A DNA stretch of 30,408 nucleotides from JAJPJQ01 sp036522615 (lineage in GTDB: Bacteria; Desulfobacterota; Binatia; UBA9968). Both the position numbers and the translations under genes were made by a program. Under the pieces are notes generated by a model. The model searched no databases. It saw only the letters and a program-made list of their open reading frames with translations, and had not been told where the DNA came from. The stretch covers positions 1 through 30,408 of the forward strand of contig DATDFN010000019.1 in the NCBI GenBank assembly GCA_036522615.1. Reading direction: 5' to 3'. The first letter of the stretch is position 1; every line of letters begins with the position of its first letter. Shown piece after piece: positions 8,926 to 17,608 of this stretch.

Positions 8926-9111
8926 TTAGTTTTGCTGAAACGCCATCCTGTTGTCGTTTTTCTCCGTCACCCGCTCTTCAAGACGAAGATCGCGCAGCCG
9001 CTTCTGAAACCACGTGTTGTTGGGCCATTTCCAGGGGTGGTGCGGCAAGGCGTCTCCGAGATAGGGGGCGCCGTTCACTTTGCTTTGTTGAAAGATGGTT
9101 TGCCATTTCAT
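8926..9111 (-). CDS. Small orphan protein, 61 residues
   Basis: The ATG at 9111-9109 has a near-perfect ribosome site, AAAAGGAGG with 6 bases of spacing, which is the main reason to accept this gene. The product is soluble, Trp- and Gln-rich at the N terminus (KWQTIFQQ, HHPWKWPNNTW) and charged at the C terminus (LRDLRLEERVTEKNDN), with no signal peptide or known motif. It starts 37 bases after the nucleotidyltransferase-like gene and is probably translated from the same transcript. I do not recognise a family. A longer TTG start 18 bases upstream is possible but lacks that ribosome site. Confidence 0.55.
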   Translation of the reverse strand: MKWQTIFQQSKVNGAPYLGDALPHHPWKWPNNTWFQKRLRDLRLEERVTEKNDNRMAFQQN

Positions 9112-9148
9112 AGCCGACCTCCTTTTCAATCCGCCTCCGCGGCGGTCC

Positions 9149-10204
9149 TCATCCCAACCCTAGCGCTATTGCGCTCTTCCTTTTCGATGCCCGTGTTCGC
9201 GGGCTCCGTTCGTGCCCCAACAGCGCGAAGAGACGGCGCTCGGATAAATCGTTGACCCGGGCGAGATATCCGCTGCGCGTCAGCGCGCTCACAAGCGTTT
9301 GCGGGGAACGCCAGTCGCTCCACAAAATCCCTTCGACCGGCAAAGTCAGCAAAGCGTCGGGCCTTTCCTCCGGCAGCCGCTCGAGTAAATCGGCCGAGAA
9401 GTCGCACGCGTCGATGTCTTTATAGACATCGGCGACCGCATGCCTTTCGCGCCGGCTGCCGATGACGGGCCCGAGGCGTTCGAAAGCGGCGTGGAGCGAG
9501 GGTGTCAGACGTGCGGTGAGATCTAAGAGCGTGAACGCCTTGAAAACGATCGCCATTGTATTCCAAAGGGCGCCGCGCTCGAGGATCTGCGACAATGCCG
9601 CTTTCGAGGGATTCTCCGCGAAAGACGCCACACGCTGCGCGCCGAAGCCGCGGAGCCTATCCGGTTCGCCGGCGGGTACGATATAGCCGTAATCGGTCTC
9701 GGCCGCTTCGGGCTTTACACCGAGCAGCAGGAGGCTCGCTGGGCTTCGTTCCACGGTCCGCGAAGCCAGATAGAGGTAGCTGACGAATCGATTTTCTTCC
9801 AAGACGAAATGATCGGCCGGGAAGAGCGCAACCGTCGCGAGCGGATCGCGATGATAAATATGCAGCAGAGGCAGCAGCGCCTCCGGCAGCGATCCTTTGT
9901 CCTCCGGCTGCACGATCACCGTGCCTCGCGGTCTCCCGGCGATCTGCCGGCGCACATCGGGCCGCTTCATATGCTCCCGACCGACGGAAACGAAAAGGCG
10001 CTCCGGCGCGATGAGTTTCTCGGCGCGCGCGAGCGTATGCTCCAGCATTGAGCGCTTGCCGATGAAGCTGACAAACGGCTTCGGCAAGTCGTCGCCGCGG
10101 AGCTTCCGAATAAACGGCGCCAGACGCGTATCGGCGCGCGCGGCGAGCACCACGCCGTAAATCGATGACGAGTGCGGTTTTTTCTTGGCGGGATGGCTTT
10201 GCAT
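9149..10204 (-). CDS. Sugar-phosphate nucleotidyltransferase-like protein with degenerate signature
   Basis: About 351 residues resembling mannose-1-phosphate guanylyltransferase-type enzymes. Retained elements are PKPF (41-44), a Ser/Pro substitute for the usual TAPA region (GSLPEA), FPADH (128-132), ETDYGYI (169-175), the ENP stretch near 197 and LWNT. The nucleotide-binding loop, normally GGxGTRL, reads AARADTRL here (21-28), so all its glycines are gone. It may still bind a sugar nucleotide, but normal catalysis is doubtful. I prefer the ATG at 10204; an in-frame TTG at 10264 would add 20 residues. The family usually makes GDP-mannose for glycans, but no glycan genes adjoin it. Confidence 0.7.
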   Translation of the reverse strand: MQSHPAKKKPHSSSIYGVVLAARADTRLAPFIRKLRGDDLPKPFVSFIGKRSMLEHTLARAEKLIAPERLFVSVGREHMKRPDVRRQIAGRPRGTVIVQPEDKGSLPEALLPLLHIYHRDPLATVALFPADHFVLEENRFVSYLYLASRTVERSPASLLLLGVKPEAAETDYGYIVPAGEPDRLRGFGAQRVASFAENPSKAALSQILERGALWNTMAIVFKAFTLLDLTARLTPSLHAAFERLGPVIGSRRERHAVADVYKDIDACDFSADLLERLPEERPDALLTLPVEGILWSDWRSPQTLVSALTRSGYLARVNDLSERRLFALLGHERSPRTRASKRKSAIALGLG

Positions 10205-10348
10205 CGGCAGTGGTCCGCGCAACAAGTCGCTCGGGTAGATTACCTGCTGGAAGCGCTTGGACAAATAGGGCGGTTACCCTAATCCGGGGGCGGAAAATTC
10301 CGGTCACAAGGGAAAACCCGACCTTATAAGGGGCAGGGAAGTGGCGGA

Positions 10349-10690
10349 TTACAGGCTAAAAACCAGGAACCGTAGTACGAAGCTCACCACGCTGAGAACG
10401 ATCGCTCCGAGCAGCGCGGGGCCGAAACCATGGACCGCAAATCCCGGGACCAGCATGGCCGCGAACAGGAGCATGAGCGCGTTGATGACAATAAGAAATA
10501 GACCGAAGGTGAGAATAGTGACCGGCAGGGTGAGGATTTTAAGCACGAATCCGAGCGTCGCGTTGACGAGTCCGATAACGACAGCGGCGAGCAGCGCGGT
10601 GCCGAAGCCGCGGACCTCAAAACCCGGCACGACGTGCGCGACGATAAGGATGCTGAGCGCGCTTAGGAGCCAGTGTAGGATGAGAACCAT
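10349..10690 (-). CDS. Small four-helix membrane protein (PF04020 'phage holin 4-2' / YvlD-like)
   Basis: A 113-residue, very hydrophobic protein with about four membrane helices. It shows the internal near-repeat typical of the family: VVPGFEVRGFGTALLAAVVIGLVN is echoed by LVPGFAVHGFGPALLGAIVLS. Despite the Pfam name this family is widespread and chromosomal, and its function is unknown; no phage genes are near. The ATG follows GGAGGG with about 8 bases of spacing. It ends 145 bases after the nucleotidyltransferase start on the same strand. Confidence 0.8.
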   Translation of the reverse strand: MVLILHWLLSALSILIVAHVVPGFEVRGFGTALLAAVVIGLVNATLGFVLKILTLPVTILTFGLFLIVINALMLLFAAMLVPGFAVHGFGPALLGAIVLSVVSFVLRFLVFSL

Positions 10691-10782
10691 GGCGCAGCCC
10701 TCCGTTGAGGCATTGTAGCGCCGATCGCCGCCGGCCGCAAACTTTTTTCCATGGGCTAGGTATGTTATGAAACTCAAAGACC

Positions 10783-10878
<96 letters not shown>

Positions 10879-10991
10879 TCCACTCGCCGGGCGCCGATTT
10901 TTTCTTGATTCTTCGGCCCGATCGGCGTACGCTTTTTTCAAGCTCACCGGAATTCCGCAGCTCGAAGCGAGCCGGAAATTCGCTCAGGAGC

Positions 10992-11127
10992 GCCGGATGT
11001 CGATTGCTGATAGCCGGGCCCTGTGCAAGGCGGTCCCGCAAACCCCGTCAGGTCCGGAAGGAAGCAGCGGTAGCGGCTTTACCCCTGTGCCACAGGCAAA
11101 CCCGGCTGTCAGCAATGGGCATCCGGC
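10992..11127 (+). ncRNA. ffs: Signal recognition particle RNA (4.5S type)
   Basis: The core GTCAGGTCCGGAAGGAAGCA with the GGAA tetraloop, followed by GCGGTAGC, is the conserved SRP RNA domain that binds Ffh. The closing stem pairs GCCGGAT (10992-10998) with ATCCGGC (11121-11127), and an inner stem pairs TTGCTGATAGCCGGG with CCCGGCTGTCAGCAA with one mismatch. The size of about 136 bases makes it slightly longer than E. coli 4.5S but of the same hairpin type without an Alu domain. Ends are set by pairing and may be off by a few bases. It serves co-translational membrane targeting and sits about 80 bases before dnaX. Confidence 0.95.
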
Positions 11128-11207
11128 CTCGCTTCGTTCGGTATCGGCATCTTAGACGGCAAATCACATTGCCGTTTGAGTTTGAAATTTAGATTCCCGA
11201 AGGGATC

Positions 11208-12908
11208 ATGTCGTATCTCGTTCTCGCGCGAAAATGGCGGCCGCAGACGTTCAAAGACATCGTCGGCCAGGGCCATGTCACACAAGTCCTGCGCAACGCG
11301 ATCGGCGCCGGCAGAATCGCGCACGCCTATCTCTTCACGGGCGTTAGAGGCGTCGGCAAGACGACCGCGGCGCGCGTGCTCGCCAAGGCGCTCAACTGCG
11401 AGCGCGGACCCGCCGCCGACCCGTGCAACGAATGCTCCCAGTGCGTGGAGATCACCGAAGGCCGCTCGCTCGACGTCTACGAGATCGACGGCGCCTCGAA
11501 CCGGGGCATCGACGAAGTCCGGCAGATCATCGAGAACGTCAAATACCAGCCCGCGCGCAGCCGCTTCAAGATCTACATCATCGACGAGGTCCACCAGGTC
11601 ACCAAGGACGCCTTCAACGCGCTGTTGAAGACCCTCGAAGAGCCGCCCGAGTTCGTCAAGTTCATTCTCGCGACCACCGAGCCGCACCGGCTGCCCGAGA
11701 CGATTCTCTCGCGCTGCCAGCGCTTCGACTTCCGCCGTATTCAGACGCGCGAGACGGTAGAGCGGCTGAAAGAGATCGCCGCGAAAGAATCGCTTAAAAT
11801 CTCCGACGGGGCGCTGCTGCTGCTCGCGCGCGAAGCGGAAGGGAGCATGCGCGACGCCCAGTCGTTGCTGGAGCAGATGCTCTCCTACGCGCCTCCGGGA
11901 AGCGGCGCGCCGATCGACGAGCGCTTGGTGGAAACTATTCTGGGAGTCACTGATCGCCGCGTGCTCTACGACATTTCCGCGGCGGTGCTTCAGGCCGACG
12001 CGAAAAAGGCGGTCGAGATCGTCGCGCAAGTCGTTGATCAAGGGAAGGACGTGACGCGGCTTTCGCGCGAGCTCGTCGAACATTTCCGCAATTTGCTCGT
12101 GGCGCGGCTCGCCGGCGGCGGAAATGCTGCGTCGGCGCCCGCCGAAGCGCGTGGGCAACTTTTGGATTTACCGGACCAGGAGATCGCCGATCTCGAACGG
12201 CAGGCGGCAGGGGTCTCGCCTGAGGCGTTGCTCGACTATTTTAAATTCATCGCCGGCGGCGACGAGGAAGTCGCGCGCTCGCCTTATCCGCGCTTCGCGC
12301 TGGAAGCGGCGCTCGTCCGGCTGGCGACGCTATCGGCCGCCGTTCCGATCACCGAGCTTATCGACCGCCTGGACGGTTTGGAAAAGCGACTTTCGCGCGG
12401 CGACTCTCGTCCGGCCGCGGCGCGGCCGGACGCACGGCCGGCTGCCGATCCCGTGTCCACCACTTTTCGACCGCCGAGCGCGGAGACGACTTCCGCGCCT
12501 GCTGCCGAAACGCCGCAACCGCCCCGTGCTCCGAGCGGCTCGACGGCCGCTGGGACGCCCTCCGAGCAATGGCAAAAATTCGTCGCTTTCGTCACGCAGC
12601 AGAAGAAATTGCTGGCAACTTATTTGGATCAGGCGGAGCCGCTCGCGGTGCCGCCGGGACCGTTAACAATCGGGGTCGCCGGCCGGCTCAATTTCACCTG
12701 CTTGCAGGATCCGGAAACTTTCTCAGCGCTCAAAGAATTCGCCAAAAGGTTTTTCTCGACCGATGTTTCCGTGTCGCTCTCGCTGCTGCAGGAGAAAAGG
12801 GCGCCGAGCGAGACCCCCGCGGCCCCGGGCTCCAACTCGAGCGACGTCGTAAGGGACGCGCTCAGAATCTTCGGCGGGTCCGTCCGGCAGATCAAGCGGC
12901 CGGAGTAA
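11208..12908 (+). CDS. dnaX: DNA polymerase III subunit gamma/tau
   Basis: This 566-residue protein is the clamp-loader ATPase. The N terminus has SYLVLARKWRPQTF, Walker A GVRGVGKT (45-52), the zinc knuckle Cys64/73/76/79, Walker B IIDEVH (124-129) and the sensor stretch ATTEPHRLPETILSRC ending near 170. The region after about 385 is Pro/Ala-rich and variable, leading to a tau-like C-terminal domain. It is the first gene of a dnaX-ybaB-recR cluster, with only 14 bases to the next start. I see no classical A-AAA-AAG frameshift signal for making gamma. Confidence 0.96.
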   Translation: MSYLVLARKWRPQTFKDIVGQGHVTQVLRNAIGAGRIAHAYLFTGVRGVGKTTAARVLAKALNCERGPAADPCNECSQCVEITEGRSLDVYEIDGASNRGIDEVRQIIENVKYQPARSRFKIYIIDEVHQVTKDAFNALLKTLEEPPEFVKFILATTEPHRLPETILSRCQRFDFRRIQTRETVERLKEIAAKESLKISDGALLLLAREAEGSMRDAQSLLEQMLSYAPPGSGAPIDERLVETILGVTDRRVLYDISAAVLQADAKKAVEIVAQVVDQGKDVTRLSRELVEHFRNLLVARLAGGGNAASAPAEARGQLLDLPDQEIADLERQAAGVSPEALLDYFKFIAGGDEEVARSPYPRFALEAALVRLATLSAAVPITELIDRLDGLEKRLSRGDSRPAAARPDARPAADPVSTTFRPPSAETTSAPAAETPQPPRAPSGSTAAGTPSEQWQKFVAFVTQQKKLLATYLDQAEPLAVPPGPLTIGVAGRLNFTCLQDPETFSALKEFAKRFFSTDVSVSLSLLQEKRAPSETPAAPGSNSSDVVRDALRIFGGSVRQIKRPE

Positions 12909-12922
12909 ACTGAAAGGATTTT

Positions 12923-13246
12923 ATGTCCAAGGGTTTCAGCGGCATGGGAAATCTTTTCAAGCAGGCGCAGGAGATGCAGGCGAAGCTCGCCCGCGTTCAG
13001 GAAGAGCTCGCGCACCGCACGGTCGAGGGCTCTTCAGGCGGCGGCATGGTGCGCGTCACCGTCACGGGGCAGCTGAATCTCGCCTCGATCAAGATCGATC
13101 CCGCGGTCGTCAACGCCGACGAGCGCGAGATGCTGGAGGATCTCGTGCTCGCCGCCGTTAACGAGGGCATGCGCTTGGCGCGCGAGATGGCCGCGGAGGA
13201 GATGAGCAAGATCACCGGGGGAATGAAAATTCCCGGGCTGACGTAA
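12923..13246 (+). CDS. YbaB/EbfC nucleoid-associated protein
   Basis: This 107-residue protein has the family's amphipathic N-terminal helix (MGNLFKQAQEMQAKLARVQEEL), the central GSSGGGMVRVTVTGQ strand region, and the second helix DLVLAAVNEGMRLAREMAAEEM, ending in GGMKIPGL. YbaB proteins dimerise and bind DNA, and are nearly always encoded between dnaX and recR, exactly as here. GAAAGGA precedes the ATG. Length and order are normal. Confidence 0.95.
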   Translation: MSKGFSGMGNLFKQAQEMQAKLARVQEELAHRTVEGSSGGGMVRVTVTGQLNLASIKIDPAVVNADEREMLEDLVLAAVNEGMRLAREMAAEEMSKITGGMKIPGLT

Positions 13247-13256
13247 AAGTTTTACT

Positions 13257-13877
13257 ATGGCAAATTATCCTGCGCCGCTGGCGCGTCTCATCAAAGAACT
13301 ATCGAAGCTGCCCGGCATCGGCGAGAAGACCGCCGGCCGCCTCGCGTTTCACCTTCTGAAGGAGAGCGCCGAGGAAGTCGAGGCGCTGGCCGAGAGCGTC
13401 GCGCGCCTTAAGCGCGAGCTGGGGCTTTGCGCGACCTGCTTCGGCCTGAGCGAAGTCGTCCCGGGAAACGGCGACCGGCCGCAATGCGGCATCTGTCGAG
13501 ACCCGCGCCGCGAGCGTGAAAAGATCTGCGTCGTCGAAGATCCTTCGGACTTGATGGCGGTGGAAAAATCGCAGGAGTACAGAGGTCTTTACCACGTGCT
13601 CCACGGCACGATCTCTCCGCTCGACGGCATCGGCCCCGACGCGCTCAGGATCAAGGAGCTGCTGGAGCGCGTTAACGCCGAAGGCGCGCGAGAGATCATC
13701 GTCGCGACGAATCCAACGGTCGACGGCGAGGCGACCGCGCTCTACCTGTCCAAGACGCTCAAGCCGCTGGGCATCATCGTGACGCGCATCGCGCGCGGAC
13801 TGCCGATGGGCGGCGACCTCGAATACACCGACGCCGTGACCTTAGGCAAGGCGTTCGAAGGCAGAAGAGAAATTTAG
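13257..13877 (+). CDS. recR: Recombination mediator protein RecR
   Basis: This 206-residue protein has the helix-hairpin-helix LPGIGEKTAGRLAFHLL near 18-34, a Cys4 zinc finger (Cys58, 61, 77, 80) and a Toprim domain beginning ICVVEDPSDLMAVE at 90-103. The Walker B-like C-terminal region has TRIARGLPMGGDLEYTD. With RecF/RecO it loads RecA at single-stranded gaps. It starts 11 bases after ybaB, so the three genes form one operon. Confidence 0.96.
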   Translation: MANYPAPLARLIKELSKLPGIGEKTAGRLAFHLLKESAEEVEALAESVARLKRELGLCATCFGLSEVVPGNGDRPQCGICRDPRREREKICVVEDPSDLMAVEKSQEYRGLYHVLHGTISPLDGIGPDALRIKELLERVNAEGAREIIVATNPTVDGEATALYLSKTLKPLGIIVTRIARGLPMGGDLEYTDAVTLGKAFEGRREI

Positions 13878-13924
13878 CAGACCGCCGCTTGACCATCGGC
13901 GATTAGCTCGCCCGCGGCTCTCCC

Positions 13925-14335
13925 ATGAAGTCGCACACCGAATACCTCTGGTTCAACACTAAGCGCGAGCGCGAGTTCGTCAACATCACGGACAAGGCCG
14001 CCGAGATTCTCGAGAAGAGCGGCGTCCGCGAAGGGATGATGCTCGTCTCCGCGATGCACATCACCGCCGGGGTGTACGTCAACGACGCCGAGGACGGGCT
14101 CATTGAGGATATTCAAGAATGGCTGGAGCGGCTCGCGCCGCGCGGCGACTACCGCCATCACCGAACCGGCGAGACCAACGGCGACGCGCACTTGAAAAAC
14201 TTGCTTATCGGCCATCAGGTGATCCTGCCGATCACAGCCGGCCGGCTCGACCTCGGCCCGTGGCAGCAACTCTACTACGCCGAGTTCGACGGCCGGCGCC
14301 GCAAGCGCGTCATCGTCAAGGTGATCGGCGAGTGA
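13925..14335 (+). CDS. YjbQ/UPF0047 family protein (secondary thiamine-phosphate synthase type)
   Basis: This 136-residue protein matches the YjbQ family length and motifs: VSAMHITAGVYVNDAEDGL in the middle, then HHRTGETNGDAHLKN, GHQVILPITAGRLDLGPWQQLYYAEFDG and a basic end. E. coli YjbQ shows weak thiamine-phosphate synthase activity and rescues PLP-linked mutants; the true role is unsettled. The conserved His residues around HITAG and DAHLKN are present. The ATG has no clear ribosome site (GGCTCTCCC precedes it), so it may rely on coupling to recR, whose stop is 47 bases upstream. It ends convergently with phoR; the 31-base gap has no clear terminator. Confidence 0.88.
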   Translation: MKSHTEYLWFNTKREREFVNITDKAAEILEKSGVREGMMLVSAMHITAGVYVNDAEDGLIEDIQEWLERLAPRGDYRHHRTGETNGDAHLKNLLIGHQVILPITAGRLDLGPWQQLYYAEFDGRRRKRVIVKVIGE

Positions 14336-14366
14336 CCGGGCGGGCGATTGGTCTTTAGTTTCTCGA

Positions 14367-16193
14367 TCAGGACCGCTGTGCTTTGCGCAGCTTTTCGGGC
14401 TCGGCGATGGCGGCTCCATTCGCCGCCGGCAGGAAAACCTTCGCGGTCGTTCCTTTTTGGACGCGGCTTTCGATCTCCAACCGTCCGCCGTGCGCCTGAA
14501 CGATGTGTTTGACGATCGCAAGCCCGAGGCCGGTGCCGCCCATCTCGCGCGAGCGCGCCTTGTCGACGCGATAAAAGCGCTCGGTCAGGCGCGGGAGATC
14601 CTTTTCGGGAATTCCACATCCGGTGTCGCTGACCGCGATCTCGACCGCCGTTCCGTGATCGGCGGCGACGGGCGAGGCAGCGACCTCGATTTTCCCGCCT
14701 TCGGGAGTGTACTTTACCGCGTTATCCACCAGATTGATGAGCAACTGCTGCAGCCTATCCGTATCGCCGACGATTTCCGGCAAGCCGGCGGCCGACCGCT
14801 CGGAGAGGGTGATGTTCTTTTTCGCCGCGCGGTCTTGAAATATCTCCAGCACCCGATGGATCAGCTCAGCCGGCCGAAGTTTATCCTGGTTCAAATGGAT
14901 CTTGCCGGACTCGAGGTCCGAGAGTGTAAGCAGGTCGTCGATGAGCCGCCCGAGTCTCTCTGAGTGGCGCTGGATGATGTCGAGGAAGCGCTCGGCCTCC
15001 TTTGGATCGGCCGGGGGCGATTGCAGCAGGGTCTCGGCATAGCCGCGAATCGCCGTCAGCGGCGTGCGCAGCTCGTGCGACACGTTCGCGACGAGATCCG
15101 CCCGCATGGTTTCCAGGCGCTTGATTTCCGTGACATCGTGGAAGACGAGAATAAAGCCGACGGGTTTCTCGTCGGCGCCGCGCAAATCGACCGCCGTAAC
15201 GCTCAGCCAGCGGCCGTCGTCGAACGAAATATCTTTGACGAAACGCTCAGACGATAGGTCGCGCGCTAGGATTTCCTTCACCAGATTCCGCATCTCCGGA
15301 TTGCGCGAGAATTCCATCAGCGACGCGCCCTGCGGCGTCGGGTGCGGCAGGCCGAACATGCGCTGCGCGTTTTGGTTCGAGAGGATGAGCCTGCCGCGGG
15401 TGTCGAGCACCAGGACGCCTTCAGTCATGCCGCGCAGGATCGAATCGAGCTTTTCCTTCTCGCCCACGATGCCGCGGATCTTGTCCTGAATCGCCAGGCT
15501 CATCGAATTCAGGTTGCGCTCCAGGACCGTGAATTCGTCCTCGCGGCCGAGCGCGATCGACGGAGGAAACGATCCGCGCGAGACGTTCTCGGAGAATTCC
15601 ACCATGCGCTGCACGCGCCGTTCGATCTGGCGCGAGAAGACGAAAGCCGGCAACAGGCCGACTACGAAAAACAGCAGCAGCCCGGTGAGAATCGCCTTTC
15701 GTATCGACCGCTCGGCTTCGTCGATCGTGCCGAGCGGAAGAGAGAGGCGGACGATGCGGCGGTTTTGGGGCTCGAAGGCGGCGCGATAGAGCATCTCGTG
15801 ACGCACGGTCGTGCTGAAGCGCGCGATGGTTCCGGTGCCCGAGGATAGCGCCTGCAGCACTTCCGGGCGCGTGCCGTGATTTTCCATAGCGCTCGACGTT
15901 TCTTCCGAATCGCCCAGCACCTTGCCGTCGAGCGCGATCACGGTGATGCGCACCCCGAGGTCGCGCTCGAGGCCGCGGCAAATTTCGTCGAGCGCGGCTC
16001 CCTCTATCCCGAGCGGCAGAAGCCGGCTTACGACGCGCGCCTCCTCGACCATTCTGCCCGAGAGCGACGCGGTATGAAACTCTTTGATGGCGTTGACCGC
16101 GTAGAAATAGAAAACTGCGAATAGAAGGAGAGCGATGCCGAGATACGCGAGAAAGAACTTGACGGCGGCGCTACTTTTCCAGGGCCTTTTCAT
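14367..16193 (-). CDS. phoR: Phosphate-regulon sensor histidine kinase PhoR
   Basis: This 608-residue protein has two membrane helices (about 12-32 and 166-187) enclosing a roughly 130-residue periplasmic domain, then HAMP (about 188-240), PAS (about 248-355), HisKA with phospho-acceptor His373 in VSHELRTPLTAIRGYAE, and a HATPase domain with N-box NLVDNAVKYTP, DTGCGIP and GGTGLGLAIV. The extracytoplasmic domain makes it longer than E. coli PhoR (431) and closer to Bacillus PhoR. It should phosphorylate PhoB, encoded upstream with a 23-base overlap. It is the last gene of the pst-pho operon. Confidence 0.92.
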   Translation of the reverse strand: MKRPWKSSAAVKFFLAYLGIALLLFAVFYFYAVNAIKEFHTASLSGRMVEEARVVSRLLPLGIEGAALDEICRGLERDLGVRITVIALDGKVLGDSEETSSAMENHGTRPEVLQALSSGTGTIARFSTTVRHEMLYRAAFEPQNRRIVRLSLPLGTIDEAERSIRKAILTGLLLFFVVGLLPAFVFSRQIERRVQRMVEFSENVSRGSFPPSIALGREDEFTVLERNLNSMSLAIQDKIRGIVGEKEKLDSILRGMTEGVLVLDTRGRLILSNQNAQRMFGLPHPTPQGASLMEFSRNPEMRNLVKEILARDLSSERFVKDISFDDGRWLSVTAVDLRGADEKPVGFILVFHDVTEIKRLETMRADLVANVSHELRTPLTAIRGYAETLLQSPPADPKEAERFLDIIQRHSERLGRLIDDLLTLSDLESGKIHLNQDKLRPAELIHRVLEIFQDRAAKKNITLSERSAAGLPEIVGDTDRLQQLLINLVDNAVKYTPEGGKIEVAASPVAADHGTAVEIAVSDTGCGIPEKDLPRLTERFYRVDKARSREMGGTGLGLAIVKHIVQAHGGRLEIESRVQKGTTAKVFLPAANGAAIAEPEKLRKAQRS

Positions 16194-16884
16194 CGAATTT
16201 ATATCCGACGCCCCGAACGGCGAGCACCCATTCGGGTTTGCGATCGTTCTTTTCGATCGCCTTGCGGAGCCTCCGGATATGCACGTCGACCGTACGCGGG
16301 TCGACGAAAACGTCGCCGCCCCAGACGCGGTCGAGAAGCTGGTCGCGCGTGAGCACGCGGTTGGGATTTTGCACCAGGAAGCGGAGGAGCTCGAACTCCT
16401 TTAACGTCAAGCGGGCGGCCTTGCCGCGGATCATCACTTCGTAGGTGGCAAAATTCATCTTCAGACCGCCTTTTTCGTAAACCTCGGCGGCCGGCGAAGC
16501 GGTTTGCATGTCGCTGCGCCGCAGAATCGCCTTGACGCGCGCGACCAATTCGCGCGGGCTGAACGGCTTGGTGAGGTAATCGTCCGCTCCCATTTCGAGG
16601 CCGACGACGCGGTCCGCCTCGCTCGCCTTGGCCGTAAGCATGAGTATCGGGATGCGCGCCGTCTCCGGCCGCTCGCGCAGCCGCTTACAGATCTCCAAGC
16701 CCGAAAGGCCCGGAAGCATGAGATCGAGAATGATGAGATCCGGCTTTTCGCGATCGAGCATCCGCAGCGCCTTTTCGCCGTCCTCGGCTTCGACGGTCTG
16801 CAGCCGCTCCTGCACGAGATTATAGTGTACGAGCTTGCGAATGTCCGGTTCGTCTTCGACGACGAGAATTTTTCTGCCCGCCAT
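16171..16884 (-). CDS. phoB: Phosphate-regulon response regulator PhoB
   Basis: A 237-residue OmpR/PhoB-class regulator. The receiver has acidic Glu10/Asp11, phospho-acceptor Asp54 (IILDLMLPG), Thr84 and Lys106 (TKPF). The C-terminal winged helix has LTLKEFELLRFL, the NRVLTRDQLLDRVWG recognition region and RTVDVHIRRLRKAIE, ending RGVGYKF. It is the likely factor for the 11-bp-period boxes found at 21425-30173. It lies 10 bases downstream of phoU and overlaps phoR. Confidence 0.94.
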   Translation of the reverse strand: MAGRKILVVEDEPDIRKLVHYNLVQERLQTVEAEDGEKALRMLDREKPDLIILDLMLPGLSGLEICKRLRERPETARIPILMLTAKASEADRVVGLEMGADDYLTKPFSPRELVARVKAILRRSDMQTASPAAEVYEKGGLKMNFATYEVMIRGKAARLTLKEFELLRFLVQNPNRVLTRDQLLDRVWGGDVFVDPRTVDVHIRRLRKAIEKNDRKPEWVLAVRGVGYKFDEKALEK

Positions 16885-16894
16885 GAAATCGCGT

Positions 16895-17581
16895 TCAGAT
16901 CGTCTGCGGAATCTCTTTCATGTGACGGATGCTCTTTCCCTTGACCATGAAGACCACCATCTCGGCGATATTGGTCGCGTGGTCGCCGATGCGTTCGAGG
17001 TACTTCGAGATCGAGCTGATTTTCATCGCGCGGCTGACCGTGTGCGGATCCTCGATCATAAAGCTGATCGTCTCTCGGAAGATCTGGCTGTTGAGATCGT
17101 CAACTTCCTGATCCTCTTTGCAGACCTTGAGGGCCAGCGAGGTATCTTCGCGAACGAACGCGTCGAGACTCTCGCGGATCATGTTCTCCGAGATGCGCGC
17201 CATGCGCGGGATGTCGATGTAGGGCTTGAGCTGCGGCTCTTCGTTGAGCTCCAGAGCGCGCTCGCAGATGTTGACCGCCATGTCGCCGATGCGTTCGAGA
17301 TCGGTCGTGATCTTCAGCGCCGTGGTGATGAAGCGGAGGTCTCGCGCGGCGGGCTGGTGCAAGGCGAGCAGCTGGATGCAGAGATCGTCGATCTCGACGT
17401 CGAGGCGGTTCACCTCGTGGTCGCGTTGGATGATCGTCTCGGCGAGCTTGGAATCGCGCTCGACGAGCGAGCTCACCGCCTTCTGGATCTGATCCTCCAC
17501 GAGCCCGCCCATGTAGAGGATGTCTTCGCGGAGCTTCTTAAGATCTTCGCCGTACTTTTTATCGGTATGTTGAGTCAGCAT
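16895..17581 (-). CDS. phoU: Phosphate-signalling accessory protein PhoU
   Basis: A 228-residue, all-helical protein with two PhoU repeats. Each repeat carries the metal-binding E/DXXXD-type motif: one in RDLRFITTALKITTDLERIGDMAVNI, the other in RAMKISSISKYLERIGDHATNIAEM. PhoU links the Pst transporter to PhoR and keeps the regulon off when phosphate is plentiful. GGGAG precedes the ATG, and it sits 27 bases after pstB in the normal place. Confidence 0.95.
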   Translation of the reverse strand: MLTQHTDKKYGEDLKKLREDILYMGGLVEDQIQKAVSSLVERDSKLAETIIQRDHEVNRLDVEIDDLCIQLLALHQPAARDLRFITTALKITTDLERIGDMAVNICERALELNEEPQLKPYIDIPRMARISENMIRESLDAFVREDTSLALKVCKEDQEVDDLNSQIFRETISFMIEDPHTVSRAMKISSISKYLERIGDHATNIAEMVVFMVKGKSIRHMKEIPQTI

Positions 17582-17608
17582 AAAACTCCCTCAAGCTTCG
17601 CCGGCGGC

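Noticed and set aside
10349..10690. Prophage remnant suggested by the 'phage holin' family name
   Set aside because: PF04020 proteins are common chromosomal membrane proteins and no other phage gene is nearby.
10903..10931. TTGATT-N17-TACGCT as a promoter for SRP RNA
   Set aside because: The -10 is poor and the start would lie about 50 bases before the folded RNA; the SRP RNA may be read through from the tRNA or use another site.
12000..12012. GCGAAAAAGGCG in dnaX as a gamma/tau frameshift signal
   Set aside because: It is G-AAA-AAG rather than A-AAA-AAG and lies within the ATPase part near residue 268, too early to yield a useful gamma subunit.
14336..14366. Terminator between convergent yjbQ and phoR
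   Set aside because: Only 31 bases with no stable stem or T-run on either strand.
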